Positions 51,014 through 59,098 of a DNA stretch of 64,000 nt are shown piece after piece (position 1 is the stretch's first letter; each line of letters opens with the position of its first letter). Origin of the DNA: Lachnospiraceae bacterium (GTDB lineage Bacteria; Bacillota; Clostridia; Lachnospirales; Lachnospiraceae); contig JAFLSY010000006.1 of NCBI GenBank assembly GCA_022510745.1, positions 124,001 to 188,000 of the forward strand, written 5' to 3'. The notes under the pieces are model-generated. The model was not told where the DNA came from. It saw nothing but the letters and a program-made list of their open reading frames with translations, and searched no databases. A program made the position numbers and the translations under genes.

Positions 51014-51856
51014 TTATACGCCAAGATAACAGTGGAATCCACCGTCCACCGGCAGTACAACACCCGTCACGAAGCTGCTGCCTTTGGGACTTACCAGGAA
51101 TAACAGCGCTCCGATCAAATCTTCCGGATCGCCGTATTTGCCCATGGGGGTACTGGCAATGATCTTCTGACTTCTGGGCGTTGGCGTCCCGTCAGGATTA
51201 AAATGCAGACTGTGATTCTGAGTGGTCTGGAAAAAGCCGGGCGCCAGCGCATTGACACGGATGCCACTTTTTGCAAAGTAATTTGCAGCCCACTCTGTAA
51301 AGTTGGAGATGGCAGCTTTGGCGCTGGAGTATCCCGGAATTCGTGTCAGAGGACCGTAAGCGCCCATGCTGGAGATATTTATGATATTGGCATTCTCCTG
51401 ACCGACCATGCACGCTCCTAAGATTTGTGTCGGCAGCATCGTTCCATACAGATTTAAGTCCAGTTCGTTATGTACATTTTCCAGATCGATGTTAAAGAAG
51501 TTCAGTTCCTCAGGCTCCCTGTCTTCAAACTGATCCTGTGGTATCGCCGCACTCTTTACAGCGCCGCCCGCACAGTTTACCAGAATATTGATCTTGCCCC
51601 AGGTATTTAAGATTTCCTGCTTGGCCTGCTCTAAACTGTCTTTGTTCAGCACATCCGCCGCTACAGTGATGGCTTCACCGCCCGCAGCTTTGATATCCTC
51701 CACTACCGGAATGCCGTTCTCCGCTTTTCTGCCAAGTACTGCAACTTTGGCACCACATTCCGCCAGTGCCCGGCAAAACATCCCCCCGATGATACCGCTG
51801 CCTCCGGTTACCACAGCCACCTGTCCTGTCAAATCAATCCGAAACGGTAAATTCAT
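51014..51856 (-). CDS. SDR oxidoreductase, probably D-mannonate oxidoreductase (fructuronate reductase)
   Basis: 280 residues. TGGSGIIGGMFC is the cofactor loop, NILVNCAGGAV the structural motif, ISSMGAYG and GYSSAKAA the Ser-Tyr-Lys set, and VVLPVDGGF the usual end. The stretch PDGTPTPRSQKIIASTPMGK is characteristic of UxuB/YjmF-type SDR enzymes that interconvert D-fructuronate and D-mannonate with NAD(H). No other hexuronate genes are adjacent, so the assignment rests on this motif. GGAGAG precedes the start. Confidence 0.7.
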   Translation of the reverse strand: MNLPFRIDLTGQVAVVTGGSGIIGGMFCRALAECGAKVAVLGRKAENGIPVVEDIKAAGGEAITVAADVLNKDSLEQAKQEILNTWGKINILVNCAGGAVKSAAIPQDQFEDREPEELNFFNIDLENVHNELDLNLYGTMLPTQILGACMVGQENANIINISSMGAYGPLTRIPGYSSAKAAISNFTEWAANYFAKSGIRVNALAPGFFQTTQNHSLHFNPDGTPTPRSQKIIASTPMGKYGDPEDLIGALLFLVSPKGSSFVTGVVLPVDGGFHCYLGV

Positions 51857-52122
51857 ATACTGCTCTCCTTTTTCTAATTTGCTATGATTGCTAATAAGGT
51901 TATATATTTGTATATATTAGTATATTAATATGTTTTTTACAACTTGTACATATTTTTTTCTCTATTGTTTCGGATTTTTGTGCACAAGGAACTATTACAT
52001 TCAGAATGTTATAGATAAAAAATTGGTTTTATGTTATGATAAAATAAGATGTTGTCGAATTTCAAAAGACAGATGAAAAGAGGTTCAAAAATTGCAGAGG
52101 AATCTCATAAGGAGGAGCGGTC
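51857..52122. other. AT-rich divergent intergenic region
   Basis: 266 bases between the SDR gene (minus) and the HD-GYP regulator (plus). A very AT-rich run (51895-51965) holds several promoter-like sequences but no clear choice. TTGGTT-16-TAAGAT at 52023-52050 could serve the + gene. No hairpin, small ORF with a ribosome site, or repeat stands out. Confidence 0.4.
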
Positions 52123-54180
52123 TTGGAAGCAGTAAAAAAGCCATATGCCTGTGATGTGCTGATTGTGGACGATGATGAATTCAATTTAAGAGTGGCAGGA
52201 GATATCCTTATCAAGGAGAAATATTTTGTTCATACGGCGCAGTCAGGGGAGGCGGCACTGGAATTTTTAAAAGAAAATTTGCCGAGACTGATTTTATTGG
52301 ATTTACATATGCCGGGGATGGACGGCCGGGAGACCATGAAAAAGATTCGGGAGAATAAAAAGTGGAAGAGAATCCCCATTATTTTCCTGACGGCGGATAC
52401 CGACCCGGAGACGGAAAAGGAATGCCTTGTGCTGGGTGCGTTGGACTTTATCACAAAGCCCTTTGAACCCATGGTCATGTTAAGCCGTATCAGCCGCATT
52501 ATTGAGCTTGCTGAATTACAGAACGATCTGGAGAGAAATCTGGAAGAAAAGACGAATCTGTTGGAGAAGGTGTTATTAAATTCGATTCTGGTAATCGCCA
52601 ATACGATCGATGCCAAGGATGCCTATACCTCCGGCCACTCCAAGCGTGTGGCACAGTGTGCCACTGCTATTGCCGAGCGTTTAAATTGGTCGGAAAAGGA
52701 AGTTCAAAATATCTATAATGTGGCGCTGCTGCACGATCTTGGAAAGATTGGTGTGCCTGACGCTATCCTGAATAAACCGGGCAAACTCAGCAGCGAAGAG
52801 TTTAATGTCATTAAGAAGCATCCTGTAATCGGTCACGATATCCTGAAGGATATCCATATGATAAGCGGTGTGGGAGAGGGTGCTCTGTACCACCATGAGC
52901 GTTATGACGGAAAGGGTTATCCCTATGGCCTGAAAGGAGAAGAAATTCCCTATTATGCCAGAATTATCGGTATTGCGGATGCGTATGATGCCATGACTTC
53001 CAACCGTATCTACCGCCCTAAGCTTACGCAGGAGAGAGTCATCCAGGAATTTGAAAAGGGACGTGGGACCCAGTTTGATCCGGGACTGACGGATCTGTTC
53101 CTGGAAATGCTCCGCGAGGGATTTGATATCACGAATGAGAGAAGAGCGGCCAGATGGGATGACAGTCGGGCAAGCGAGAGCAGAGAAGTGCTTAGCAAGA
53201 TGCTCACGGAATATGCTACCGATATGCAGCAAAAGGCGACCATCGACCACTTGACGGGACTGCGTACCCGAAGCTATGCGGAGGAACAGATCGAAAGGCT
53301 TTTAGGTGAAGGACATCTGGGAACGTTACTGATAATTGATATGGACAATTTCAAGCAAGTGAATGATACTTTGGGCCATATCATAGGTGATAATATATTA
53401 AAAATGTTTTCTGATGTTTTGAAAGAAAATACAGGGCCGGAGGATGTTGTCGGCCGTTTGGGTGCGGATGAGTTTGTGGTATTCCTGACAGGTATGACCG
53501 ACAGGAAGGAGATAGCCGCAAAGGCGCAGGGTATTTTGGATACGCTATCCGATAGCCTGAAAAAATTGAACTATGAAAATGCAGCTTCCGCATCCATCGG
53601 TATTGCGATTTTTCCTCATGATGGCAAGACTTATGACGTGTTAAACAGCAACGCCAATAAATCGCTGTATTATGTGAAGAGAAAAGGCAAAAATGCATAC
53701 GCATTCTATAGTGAAGAAGAATCTAAGGGTAAGGTTCAAAATACCGGTACGGATCTGGTACACATCCGCACTATGCTGGAAGGAGATACGAAGGAGAACA
53801 AAGAAGGCGTCTTTAATGTAGAGTTTGGAGAGTTTGGGCGGATCTACGAATACATTTCCCGAGGCGTGAAGAGAAACAAACAGCGTGTACAGACCATACT
53901 GTTTACGCTGTCCATTGATGAGCATGAAAATATGAGATTGAATTTCGAGGAACCCATGCAGACACTGGAATTGGCTGTGGCATCCTCCGTGCGGTTGGTA
54001 GATGTGGGAACCAGATACAGCAGTATCCAATATATTGTTATTTTGCTGGATACGGATTTGGAGAACGGCAAAAAAGTAGCGGATCGGGTAATCAAGAAAT
54101 TTTATCAAATGTATGGAGGAAGAGGCGTAGTGATATCCTACGATATTCAGACCATGCTTCCGCAGGCTAACAAGGAATAG
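52123..54180 (+). CDS. Response regulator with HD-GYP and degenerate GGDEF domains
   Basis: 685 residues, TTG start after AAGGAGG. The receiver (about 8-125) has VDDDE, phospho-Asp60 and Lys112 in FITKPFEP. The HD-GYP phosphodiesterase (about 145-335) has HDLGKIG and HHERYDGKGYP with all metal ligands. A GGDEF domain (about 370-535) reads RLGADEF at the active site, so the second Gly is replaced by Ala (448) and no RxxD inhibitory site is seen. The last 150 residues look like a second, even more degenerate GGDEF-type fold. It should degrade cyclic di-GMP under control of an unknown kinase; synthesis is doubtful. Confidence 0.88.
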   Translation: MEAVKKPYACDVLIVDDDEFNLRVAGDILIKEKYFVHTAQSGEAALEFLKENLPRLILLDLHMPGMDGRETMKKIRENKKWKRIPIIFLTADTDPETEKECLVLGALDFITKPFEPMVMLSRISRIIELAELQNDLERNLEEKTNLLEKVLLNSILVIANTIDAKDAYTSGHSKRVAQCATAIAERLNWSEKEVQNIYNVALLHDLGKIGVPDAILNKPGKLSSEEFNVIKKHPVIGHDILKDIHMISGVGEGALYHHERYDGKGYPYGLKGEEIPYYARIIGIADAYDAMTSNRIYRPKLTQERVIQEFEKGRGTQFDPGLTDLFLEMLREGFDITNERRAARWDDSRASESREVLSKMLTEYATDMQQKATIDHLTGLRTRSYAEEQIERLLGEGHLGTLLIIDMDNFKQVNDTLGHIIGDNILKMFSDVLKENTGPEDVVGRLGADEFVVFLTGMTDRKEIAAKAQGILDTLSDSLKKLNYENAASASIGIAIFPHDGKTYDVLNSNANKSLYYVKRKGKNAYAFYSEEESKGKVQNTGTDLVHIRTMLEGDTKENKEGVFNVEFGEFGRIYEYISRGVKRNKQRVQTILFTLSIDEHENMRLNFEEPMQTLELAVASSVRLVDVGTRYSSIQYIVILLDTDLENGKKVADRVIKKFYQMYGGRGVVISYDIQTMLPQANKE

Positions 54181-54204
54181 GAGCTAAGATTATGAGCGAA
54201 AAAG

Positions 54205-54230
54205 GACCATTACATTTGTAGTGGTCTTTT
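54205..54230 (+). terminator. Intrinsic terminator after the HD-GYP gene
   Basis: GACCATTAC-ATTT-GTAGTGGTC forms a 9-base stem with one G-U pair, extended by flanking A/T bases, followed by TTTT. Confidence 0.85.
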
Positions 54231-54256
54231 CCGTTTGAAAAATTTTAAATGAGGAC

Positions 54257-54302
54257 TTGACAATGCTATAAGACCAGAGTATTATACAAGCGTACACAAT
54301 AC
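54257..54302 (+). promoter_or_regulatory. Promoter and dyad of the BlaI-like repressor gene
   Basis: TTGACA (54257-54262) and TATTAT (54280-54285) have a 17-base spacer. A dyad GTATT-N14-AATAC overlaps the -10 and the start region, which suits autorepression. Confidence 0.6.
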
Positions 54303-54328
54303 GGCAGTCTTATGAAAGGGGATACTTT

Positions 54329-54688
54329 ATGGATATTAAATTATTTGATGCCGAATTGAAAGTGATGGGCGTGTTGTGGAATGAGGGTGTCTGTCCTGCC
54401 AGACATGTTGCAGAGGTGTTAAAGGACGAATATGGTTGGAATATCAATACGACATATACCCTGATCAAACGCTGCATCAAAAAAGGTGCGATTGAACGTT
54501 CCGAGCCGAATTTCATGTGTCGTGCCCTGATTCCCAAAGAGGAAGTACAGGAGGCGGAAACCAATGAACTGATCAACAAGATTTATGACGGTTCTGTCGA
54601 TAAATTATTTACTGCTCTTTTAAGCCGGAAAAAACTTTCTGCAGAGCAGATTGAAAAGCTGAATCAGATTGTAAAAGAAATGGCATGA
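54329..54688 (+). CDS. BlaI/MecI/CopY-family repressor
   Basis: 119 residues. A winged helix covers about 1-75 with EVLKDEYGWNINTTYTLIKR as recognition region, and the C-terminal dimerisation helix follows (NKIYDGSVDKLFTALLSRKK). Such repressors are usually relieved by a BlaR1/M56 sensor protease encoded beside them, but none is present here. It may therefore be controlled by another signal or by a distant protease. Its target genes are unknown; candidate sites are the dyad over its own promoter. Confidence 0.86.
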   Translation: MDIKLFDAELKVMGVLWNEGVCPARHVAEVLKDEYGWNINTTYTLIKRCIKKGAIERSEPNFMCRALIPKEEVQEAETNELINKIYDGSVDKLFTALLSRKKLSAEQIEKLNQIVKEMA

Positions 54689-54792
54689 GGTAGTAATCTT
54701 ACAATTATTTATACAGAATAATTTCCGGATTAAATCATAACCGATAAGGGTGTAATATATGCACATAATAATGTGTACGGAGTAAATACTGT

Positions 54793-55071
54793 ATGAATAA
54801 AATTGTCAAATTTATCAAAGAAAATAGGAAGGCAGCAGGGCTTACACAGGAAGAATTTGCCATGCGTTCAGGTCTTGGTCTTCGCTTTGTTCGAGAACTC
54901 GAACATCCAGTGAATATCATAATACCAGAAGACAAAGAGCGATTCGCCCTTGCAATAAACGGAAAAATGAATATACGAAGAAAAGATTTCAAAAAGAATC
55001 GGAACCTCGGTTTCGGTTCTTTCTTTGTAGAAACACAAAATTTTGTTGACAAGGAAACAATCGCATGTTAA
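54793..55071 (+). pseudogene. HipB-HipA fusion remnant (decayed toxin-antitoxin)
   Basis: 92 codons. The first 38 encode the helix-turn-helix of HipB-type antitoxins (NRKAAGLTQEEFAMRSGLGL and RFVRELE). The next part, DKERFALAINGKMNIRRKDF, resembles the C-terminal end of HipA kinases, which normally follow HipB in a separate long gene. The whole HipA catalytic part is missing, so an internal deletion probably joined the two ends. The last 24 residues match nothing I know. No active toxin can be made; a truncated DNA-binding protein is possible. Confidence 0.55.
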
Positions 55072-55081
55072 TATTGTTTCC
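55046..55081 (+). promoter_or_regulatory. MarR-operon promoter with operator inside
   Basis: TTGACA (55046-55051) and TAATAT (55069-55074) have a 17-base spacer. A perfect inverted repeat GGAAACAAT (55053-55061) / ATTGTTTCC (55073-55081) with 11 bases between starts right after the -35 and covers the -10. A bound MarR dimer would block initiation. Confidence 0.8.
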
Positions 55082-55104
55082 GAGTAAACAAAAAGGAGAA
55101 AGAG

Positions 55105-55566
55105 ATGGATTTATTAAGTCTTTTTAAAGAATATGGTGACAAGCAGGAAATGTTATCAAAGCTCAAAGAGGATCAATCTTTGAGAGGGTACAATAATTCG
55201 GAGCTTCATATCATTGCTGCGATCGGTGATCTGGAGCAGCCGAATGTCACCTCTCTTGCAGAGCATATGGGAATGACAAGGGGTGGTATCTGTAAGAACA
55301 TAAAGAAACTGGCGGAAGCCGGTCTTATATCATCCTATCAGAGAGATGGTAATGTAAAAAACATCTATTACCGCCTGACAGATACAGGGAAAACGATATA
55401 TGAAAAGCATGCCGCTGCACATGAAGCATGGCTTGTACGGGATATGGCCTTTGTGGAAGGTTTTTCACAAAAGCAGCTGGATCAGGTCAAAGATTTTATG
55501 AAGCGATATATCAAGCATATAGACCAAAGGATCGAGGAGAGTGAGAATGATGTCGAAGGTAGATAG
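55105..55566 (+). CDS. MarR-family transcriptional repressor
   Basis: 153 residues. The winged helix includes HIIAAIGDLEQPNVTSLAEH and MGMTRGGICKNIKKLAEAGL, then the wing RDGNVKNIYYRLTDTGK, and the C-terminal dimer helices. Its promoter carries an excellent operator dyad, so it is almost certainly autoregulated. It heads an operon with an efflux pump and reductases and would release them when bound by a phenolic or electrophilic compound (family behaviour). The 3' end overlaps the MATE gene by 20 bases. Confidence 0.9.
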   Translation: MDLLSLFKEYGDKQEMLSKLKEDQSLRGYNNSELHIIAAIGDLEQPNVTSLAEHMGMTRGGICKNIKKLAEAGLISSYQRDGNVKNIYYRLTDTGKTIYEKHAAAHEAWLVRDMAFVEGFSQKQLDQVKDFMKRYIKHIDQRIEESENDVEGR

Positions 55567-56956
55567 TAAAGAGATTTTTGAAACTCTGCCGGTGCCAAAG
55601 GCGGTAAAGGCAATGGCTCTGCCGACTATATTCAGTCAGATCATTGTCCTGATCTACAATATGGCGGATACCTTTTACCTTGGAAGGACGAATAATCCTT
55701 ATATGGTAGCGGGGGCTTCACTGATCCTTCCGGTGTTCAATATTTGCCTTTCGCTTGCGGGGCTGACGGGAGTAGGAGGAGGGGCGTTGATATCACGGCT
55801 TTTGGGTGAGGGAAAGGAAAACGAGGCCAAAAAGGTATCTGCCTTCAGCTTTTACTTATCAATTGCCATAACGGCAATATTTTCCCTAGTGATGTTTGCG
55901 TTTATGAAACCGATTCTCGAATTGCTGGGCGCAAGTGAGAATACATTTCATTATGCTAGACAGTATGCTTTTTGTGTTATCGTACTTGGTGGAATACCTA
56001 CTGTGCTTTCCAATGTAATGTCCAATCTGATCAGAAGTGTCGGTATGTCAAAAGAGGCAGGCCTTGGTATCACGATGGGAGGAATTATCAATATTGCCTT
56101 AGATCCGCTGTTCATGTTTGTACTCCTTCCCAAGGGCAGCGAAGTGTTGGGTGTTGGAATTGCGACGTTGATTTCGAACTGTATTGCATGCAGTTACTTT
56201 TTGTGTGTGATATTCAGGATAAAAAAACAGGCCGCTATCAGCTTAAACATCACACAGGGATTGCCTGACAGAAGGAGCATAGGTTCCATATTCAATGTTG
56301 GCATTCCGTCAGCGATTACGACCCTGCTTTTTGACATAGACTATGTGATCATTGACAAGCTGATGACATTATACGGTGATATTCAACTTGCTGCCATCGG
56401 AATTGTCCTGAAGGCGGAAAGGCTGCCCCTAAATGTTGGTATCGGTATCTGCCAGGGAATGATGCCGCTCGTTGCATATAATTATTCAGCAAAGAATCAT
56501 GGCAGGATGTATGATATCATAAGATTTTCCATGAAGATGGGACTCATCGTCAGTGTAATCAGCATTGCGTTATACGAAGTTTTTGCGGGAGGTATTATGC
56601 GAATCTTTATACCTGACGCACAGACCATACTGCTGGGTACCGGCTTTTTGAGAATCAGATGTCTTGCGACACCGTTGATGTTCATGAGCTTTTTCACAGT
56701 ATATGTATTTCAAGGCTTTGGAAAAGGAAATAAATCGTTGTTTCTCGGTGTTATGCGTTGGGCGGTATTTAATATTCCGATGCTGTTTTTATTAAACCGT
56801 ATCATTGGGATGTACGGTATTGTCTGGTCGCAGGTGTGTGCAGATATTCTGACAGTGCTGCTGTCATTCTATGTATACAGCAGATATGTAAATACAGTCC
56901 TAAATCAGGAACAGGATATAAACAAATATAAATTGGAGGAAAAAGAGTATGAGTGA
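55547..56956 (+). CDS. MATE-family efflux transporter
   Basis: 469 residues with twelve membrane segments. AVKAMALPTIFSQIIVLIYN and LISRLLGEGKENEAKK are characteristic of the first half, LKAERLPLNVGIGICQGMMP of the second. GAGGAG is seven bases before ATG 55547, placing the start within the MarR gene; GTG 55541 and ATG 55550 are alternatives. It is predicted to export the compound sensed by the MarR repressor. It belongs to a different subgroup from the MATE protein at 23980. Confidence 0.88.
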   Translation: MMSKVDSKEIFETLPVPKAVKAMALPTIFSQIIVLIYNMADTFYLGRTNNPYMVAGASLILPVFNICLSLAGLTGVGGGALISRLLGEGKENEAKKVSAFSFYLSIAITAIFSLVMFAFMKPILELLGASENTFHYARQYAFCVIVLGGIPTVLSNVMSNLIRSVGMSKEAGLGITMGGIINIALDPLFMFVLLPKGSEVLGVGIATLISNCIACSYFLCVIFRIKKQAAISLNITQGLPDRRSIGSIFNVGIPSAITTLLFDIDYVIIDKLMTLYGDIQLAAIGIVLKAERLPLNVGIGICQGMMPLVAYNYSAKNHGRMYDIIRFSMKMGLIVSVISIALYEVFAGGIMRIFIPDAQTILLGTGFLRIRCLATPLMFMSFFTVYVFQGFGKGNKSLFLGVMRWAVFNIPMLFLLNRIIGMYGIVWSQVCADILTVLLSFYVYSRYVNTVLNQEQDINKYKLEEKEYE

Positions 56957-57278
56957 AAAAATTAAACAGACAGCAGGAAGGGATCAGTTAGGAAAATTTG
57001 CGCCGATGTTTGCGCATTTGAATGATGATGTGCTGTTCGGTGAGGTATGGAACGAGGAAGCGATAGATGTGAAAACAAAGTGCATTATCACGGTGGTAAC
57101 GCTTATGGCTTCCGGTATTACAGATTCATCGCTGGAATATCATCTTATCAACGCAAAAAATCATGGCGTGACGAAGGAAGAGATTGCTGCTATCATTACC
57201 CATGCCACTATGTACTGCGGATGGCCGAAGGGATGGGCGGTATTCAGGCTGGCACAAAATGTCTGGGCAGAAGAATAG
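56949..57278 (+). CDS. Carboxymuconolactone decarboxylase-family protein
   Basis: 109 residues, a single CMD domain: DVLFGEVWNEEAIDVKTKCI, TVVTLMASGITDSSLEYHLI and VTKEEIAAIITHATMYCGWP. The active-site pair of AhpD is not present (a lone Cys in MYCGWP), so a true peroxidase or decarboxylase function is uncertain. It overlaps the MATE gene by eight bases and is followed by the AKR gene 26 bases later. The same combination with an AKR occurs in the island at 26.7-36.7 kb. Confidence 0.85.
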   Translation: MSEKIKQTAGRDQLGKFAPMFAHLNDDVLFGEVWNEEAIDVKTKCIITVVTLMASGITDSSLEYHLINAKNHGVTKEEIAAIITHATMYCGWPKGWAVFRLAQNVWAEE

Positions 57279-57304
57279 ATCATAATGATTTGTGTAAAGA
57301 GTAT

Positions 57305-58306
57305 ATGAAAACAAGAATTTTGAGAGATTTAAAAGTGTCAGCAATCGGTATGGGATGCATGGGATTTACACATGCATATGGAGATGGTCCGTCAGAAGAA
57401 GAGGGAATCAGGCTGGTTCATAAAGCATTCGAGCTTGGCTGCAATTTTTTTGATACTGCTGAGATGTATTCTTATTTCAAAAATGAAGAGTTTGTCGGGA
57501 AAGCATTAAAAGAGCTGCCGCGGGATAAGGTTATTATTTCGGATAAATTCTGGCCGACTCCGCTTCCCGGACAGGATATGCCGGAAGAGAAACTCAGTGA
57601 AGCGGGAATCCGAAAGGATCTGGAAGGCTCTCTTAAGCGTCTGCAGACCGATTATATTGATCTGTATACGGAGCATCAGATGGATGAAGGCACAGAGGAG
57701 CAGGTCGCTGAGGTCATGGGAAAGCTGATTAAAGAAGGAAAAATCCGTGCATGGGGTCAATCATCCCCTACAGCAGAGCAGATTAAAAAGGCAAATGCCA
57801 TAACGCCAATTACAGCAATCCAAAGTGAGTATTCCATGATGGAAAGAAAATGGGAGAAGGACGTAATTCCGCTTTGCAAGGAGCTTGGGATTGGGTTTGT
57901 CGCATTTGCACCTATGGGAAACGGTTTCCTGAGTGGTAAGTATAGTTCGGGGAATACGTTCCAGAAAAATGACCTTCGCAGTGTTATTACACGGTTCAGC
58001 AAAGAGAACATGGAGGCCAATAAACCTCTGCTTGAACTTGTTCAGATATTTGCGGAGAGAAAACATTGCACCCCGGCGCAGATTGGCCTGGCATGGGTTC
58101 TTGCCGGTGGAGATTTCATTGTTCCCATTCCCGGCATGAGAAAAGAAGAACGCATCATTGAAAATCTTGGCGCTGTGGATGTCGAACTGACGGAAGAGGA
58201 ATATGCCGCATTAAACAAAGAATTAGGAAAGCTGACCATTTATGGGGCACGGGATGGAAGGGATATTAAAAAGATGGGGACGATTCCGGATAGTACAATA
58301 AAGTAA
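57305..58306 (+). CDS. Aldo/keto reductase, paralog of the 27069 protein
   Basis: 333 residues. GMGCMGFTHAYGDG, FFDTAEMYS (Asp, Tyr), ISDKFWP (Lys), YTEHQMDEG (His) and PGMRKEERIIENLGAVDVEL are the barrel landmarks. It is closely related in motif spelling to the protein at 27069, so one is probably a duplicate of the other or both came with similar islands. ATG 57305 is the first start in front of the conserved opening; a much longer frame from 57047 runs through the preceding gene and is rejected. Confidence 0.9.
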   Translation: MKTRILRDLKVSAIGMGCMGFTHAYGDGPSEEEGIRLVHKAFELGCNFFDTAEMYSYFKNEEFVGKALKELPRDKVIISDKFWPTPLPGQDMPEEKLSEAGIRKDLEGSLKRLQTDYIDLYTEHQMDEGTEEQVAEVMGKLIKEGKIRAWGQSSPTAEQIKKANAITPITAIQSEYSMMERKWEKDVIPLCKELGIGFVAFAPMGNGFLSGKYSSGNTFQKNDLRSVITRFSKENMEANKPLLELVQIFAERKHCTPAQIGLAWVLAGGDFIVPIPGMRKEERIIENLGAVDVELTEEEYAALNKELGKLTIYGARDGRDIKKMGTIPDSTIK

Positions 58307-58318
58307 GGAGTGAAGCAG

Positions 58319-58828
58319 ATGAATAAAAAAATTATTATTTTAAATGGTGGAGCCAGACAGAACGGGAATACTGCCAAATTGATAGAAGCTTTTGAGGACG
58401 GAGCAAAATCTGCAGGTAATCAGGTAAAGAACTTTTACCTTGACGGGATGGAAATTCATAGCTGCAAAGGGTGTTTGAGAGCCGGTAAGGATTCCAAAAG
58501 TCCATGCAGTCAAAAGGACGATATGGATCAAATCTATGCTGAATTTGAAAATGCCGATGTGGTCGTGTTTGCTTCTCCGTTATATTTTTGGACGATAACC
58601 GGCACATTGAAAACTGCAGCCGACAGATTATATGCGGAATTGGAATGCTTGGGATATAGCAAGTTTCCCAAAAAGAGCGTGCTGCTAATGACTGCGGACG
58701 GTGGTGATTATTCTCAGGCCGTAACATGGTATCGAACTTATGAGAGAAACCTCAGGTGGAAGAACTTAGGTGAAGTGCTGGGTAAAGGAAAGATAAAAGA
58801 AGCCTATCAGCTTGGAACTTCCATCTGA
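58319..58828 (+). CDS. NAD(P)H-dependent FMN reductase / flavodoxin-fold protein
   Basis: 169 residues. IIILNGGARQNGNTAKLIEA is the FMN phosphate loop and VVFASPLYFWTITGTLK the ring-binding loop of the NADPH-dependent FMN reductase fold. A Cys-rich insertion, HSCKGCLRAGKDSKSPCSQ, resembles iron-sulfur flavoproteins, though the full cluster pattern is incomplete. AAGGAG lies eight bases before ATG 58319. It is the last gene of the MarR operon. Confidence 0.86.
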   Translation: MNKKIIILNGGARQNGNTAKLIEAFEDGAKSAGNQVKNFYLDGMEIHSCKGCLRAGKDSKSPCSQKDDMDQIYAEFENADVVVFASPLYFWTITGTLKTAADRLYAELECLGYSKFPKKSVLLMTADGGDYSQAVTWYRTYERNLRWKNLGEVLGKGKIKEAYQLGTSI

Positions 58829-58919
58829 AAAATATAGTTTAGCAGTACAGGAAAGGAATGCAGCCCGATTGGAAGAGCTCATAGATGCCAATAATCAGAG
58901 TGCTTCAAAAACTATTTAG
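58797..58919 (+). other. Possible coding remnant
   Basis: In the frame ending at TAG 58917-58919, the bases after the flavin reductase encode SLAVQERNAARLEELIDANN and a few more residues, with composition like real protein. The frame begins after a stop at 58794-58796 and has no start codon or ribosome site. It may be a leftover C-terminal end of a lost gene. I do not recognise the family. Confidence 0.2.
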
Positions 58920-58936
58920 TATAGATCCCTACATCT

Positions 58937-58980
58937 TTCCCTTGTTTTTCCCTTATGGGTAAATCACAAGGGAATTTTTT
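58937..58980 (+). terminator. Intrinsic terminator of the MarR operon
   Basis: TTCCCTTGT and ACAAGGGAA form a perfect 9-base stem, with an internal CCC-TTAT-GGG hairpin, followed by six T. Confidence 0.85.
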
Positions 58981-59001
58981 ATTTGTCATATCTTAAAAAA
59001 T

Positions 59002-59074
59002 GACCGACGGTCTATTTCCTTGACAAGCTCTTTTTGGTGTGATACAGTCAAAATATAAAACCGACTAATAGTCG
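59002..59074 (+). promoter_or_regulatory. TetR-operon promoter with two flanking operators
   Basis: GACCG-A-CGGTC (59002-59012) lies just upstream of TTGACA (59020-59025); the -10 TACAGT (59043-59048) follows after 17 bases. A second odd palindrome CGACTA-A-TAGTCG (59062-59074) lies downstream. Both contain ACCGAC. The site form matches known operators of TetR-family repressors in clostridia. Confidence 0.65.
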
Positions 59075-59098
59075 AAAATGAAAGGTACATGACGCAAA

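Noticed and set aside
57047..57304. Upstream extension of the 57305 aldo/keto reductase frame by 86 codons
   Set aside because: It runs through the preceding decarboxylase-like gene in another frame and encodes Lys/Tyr/Cys-rich nonsense; the family start is at 57305.
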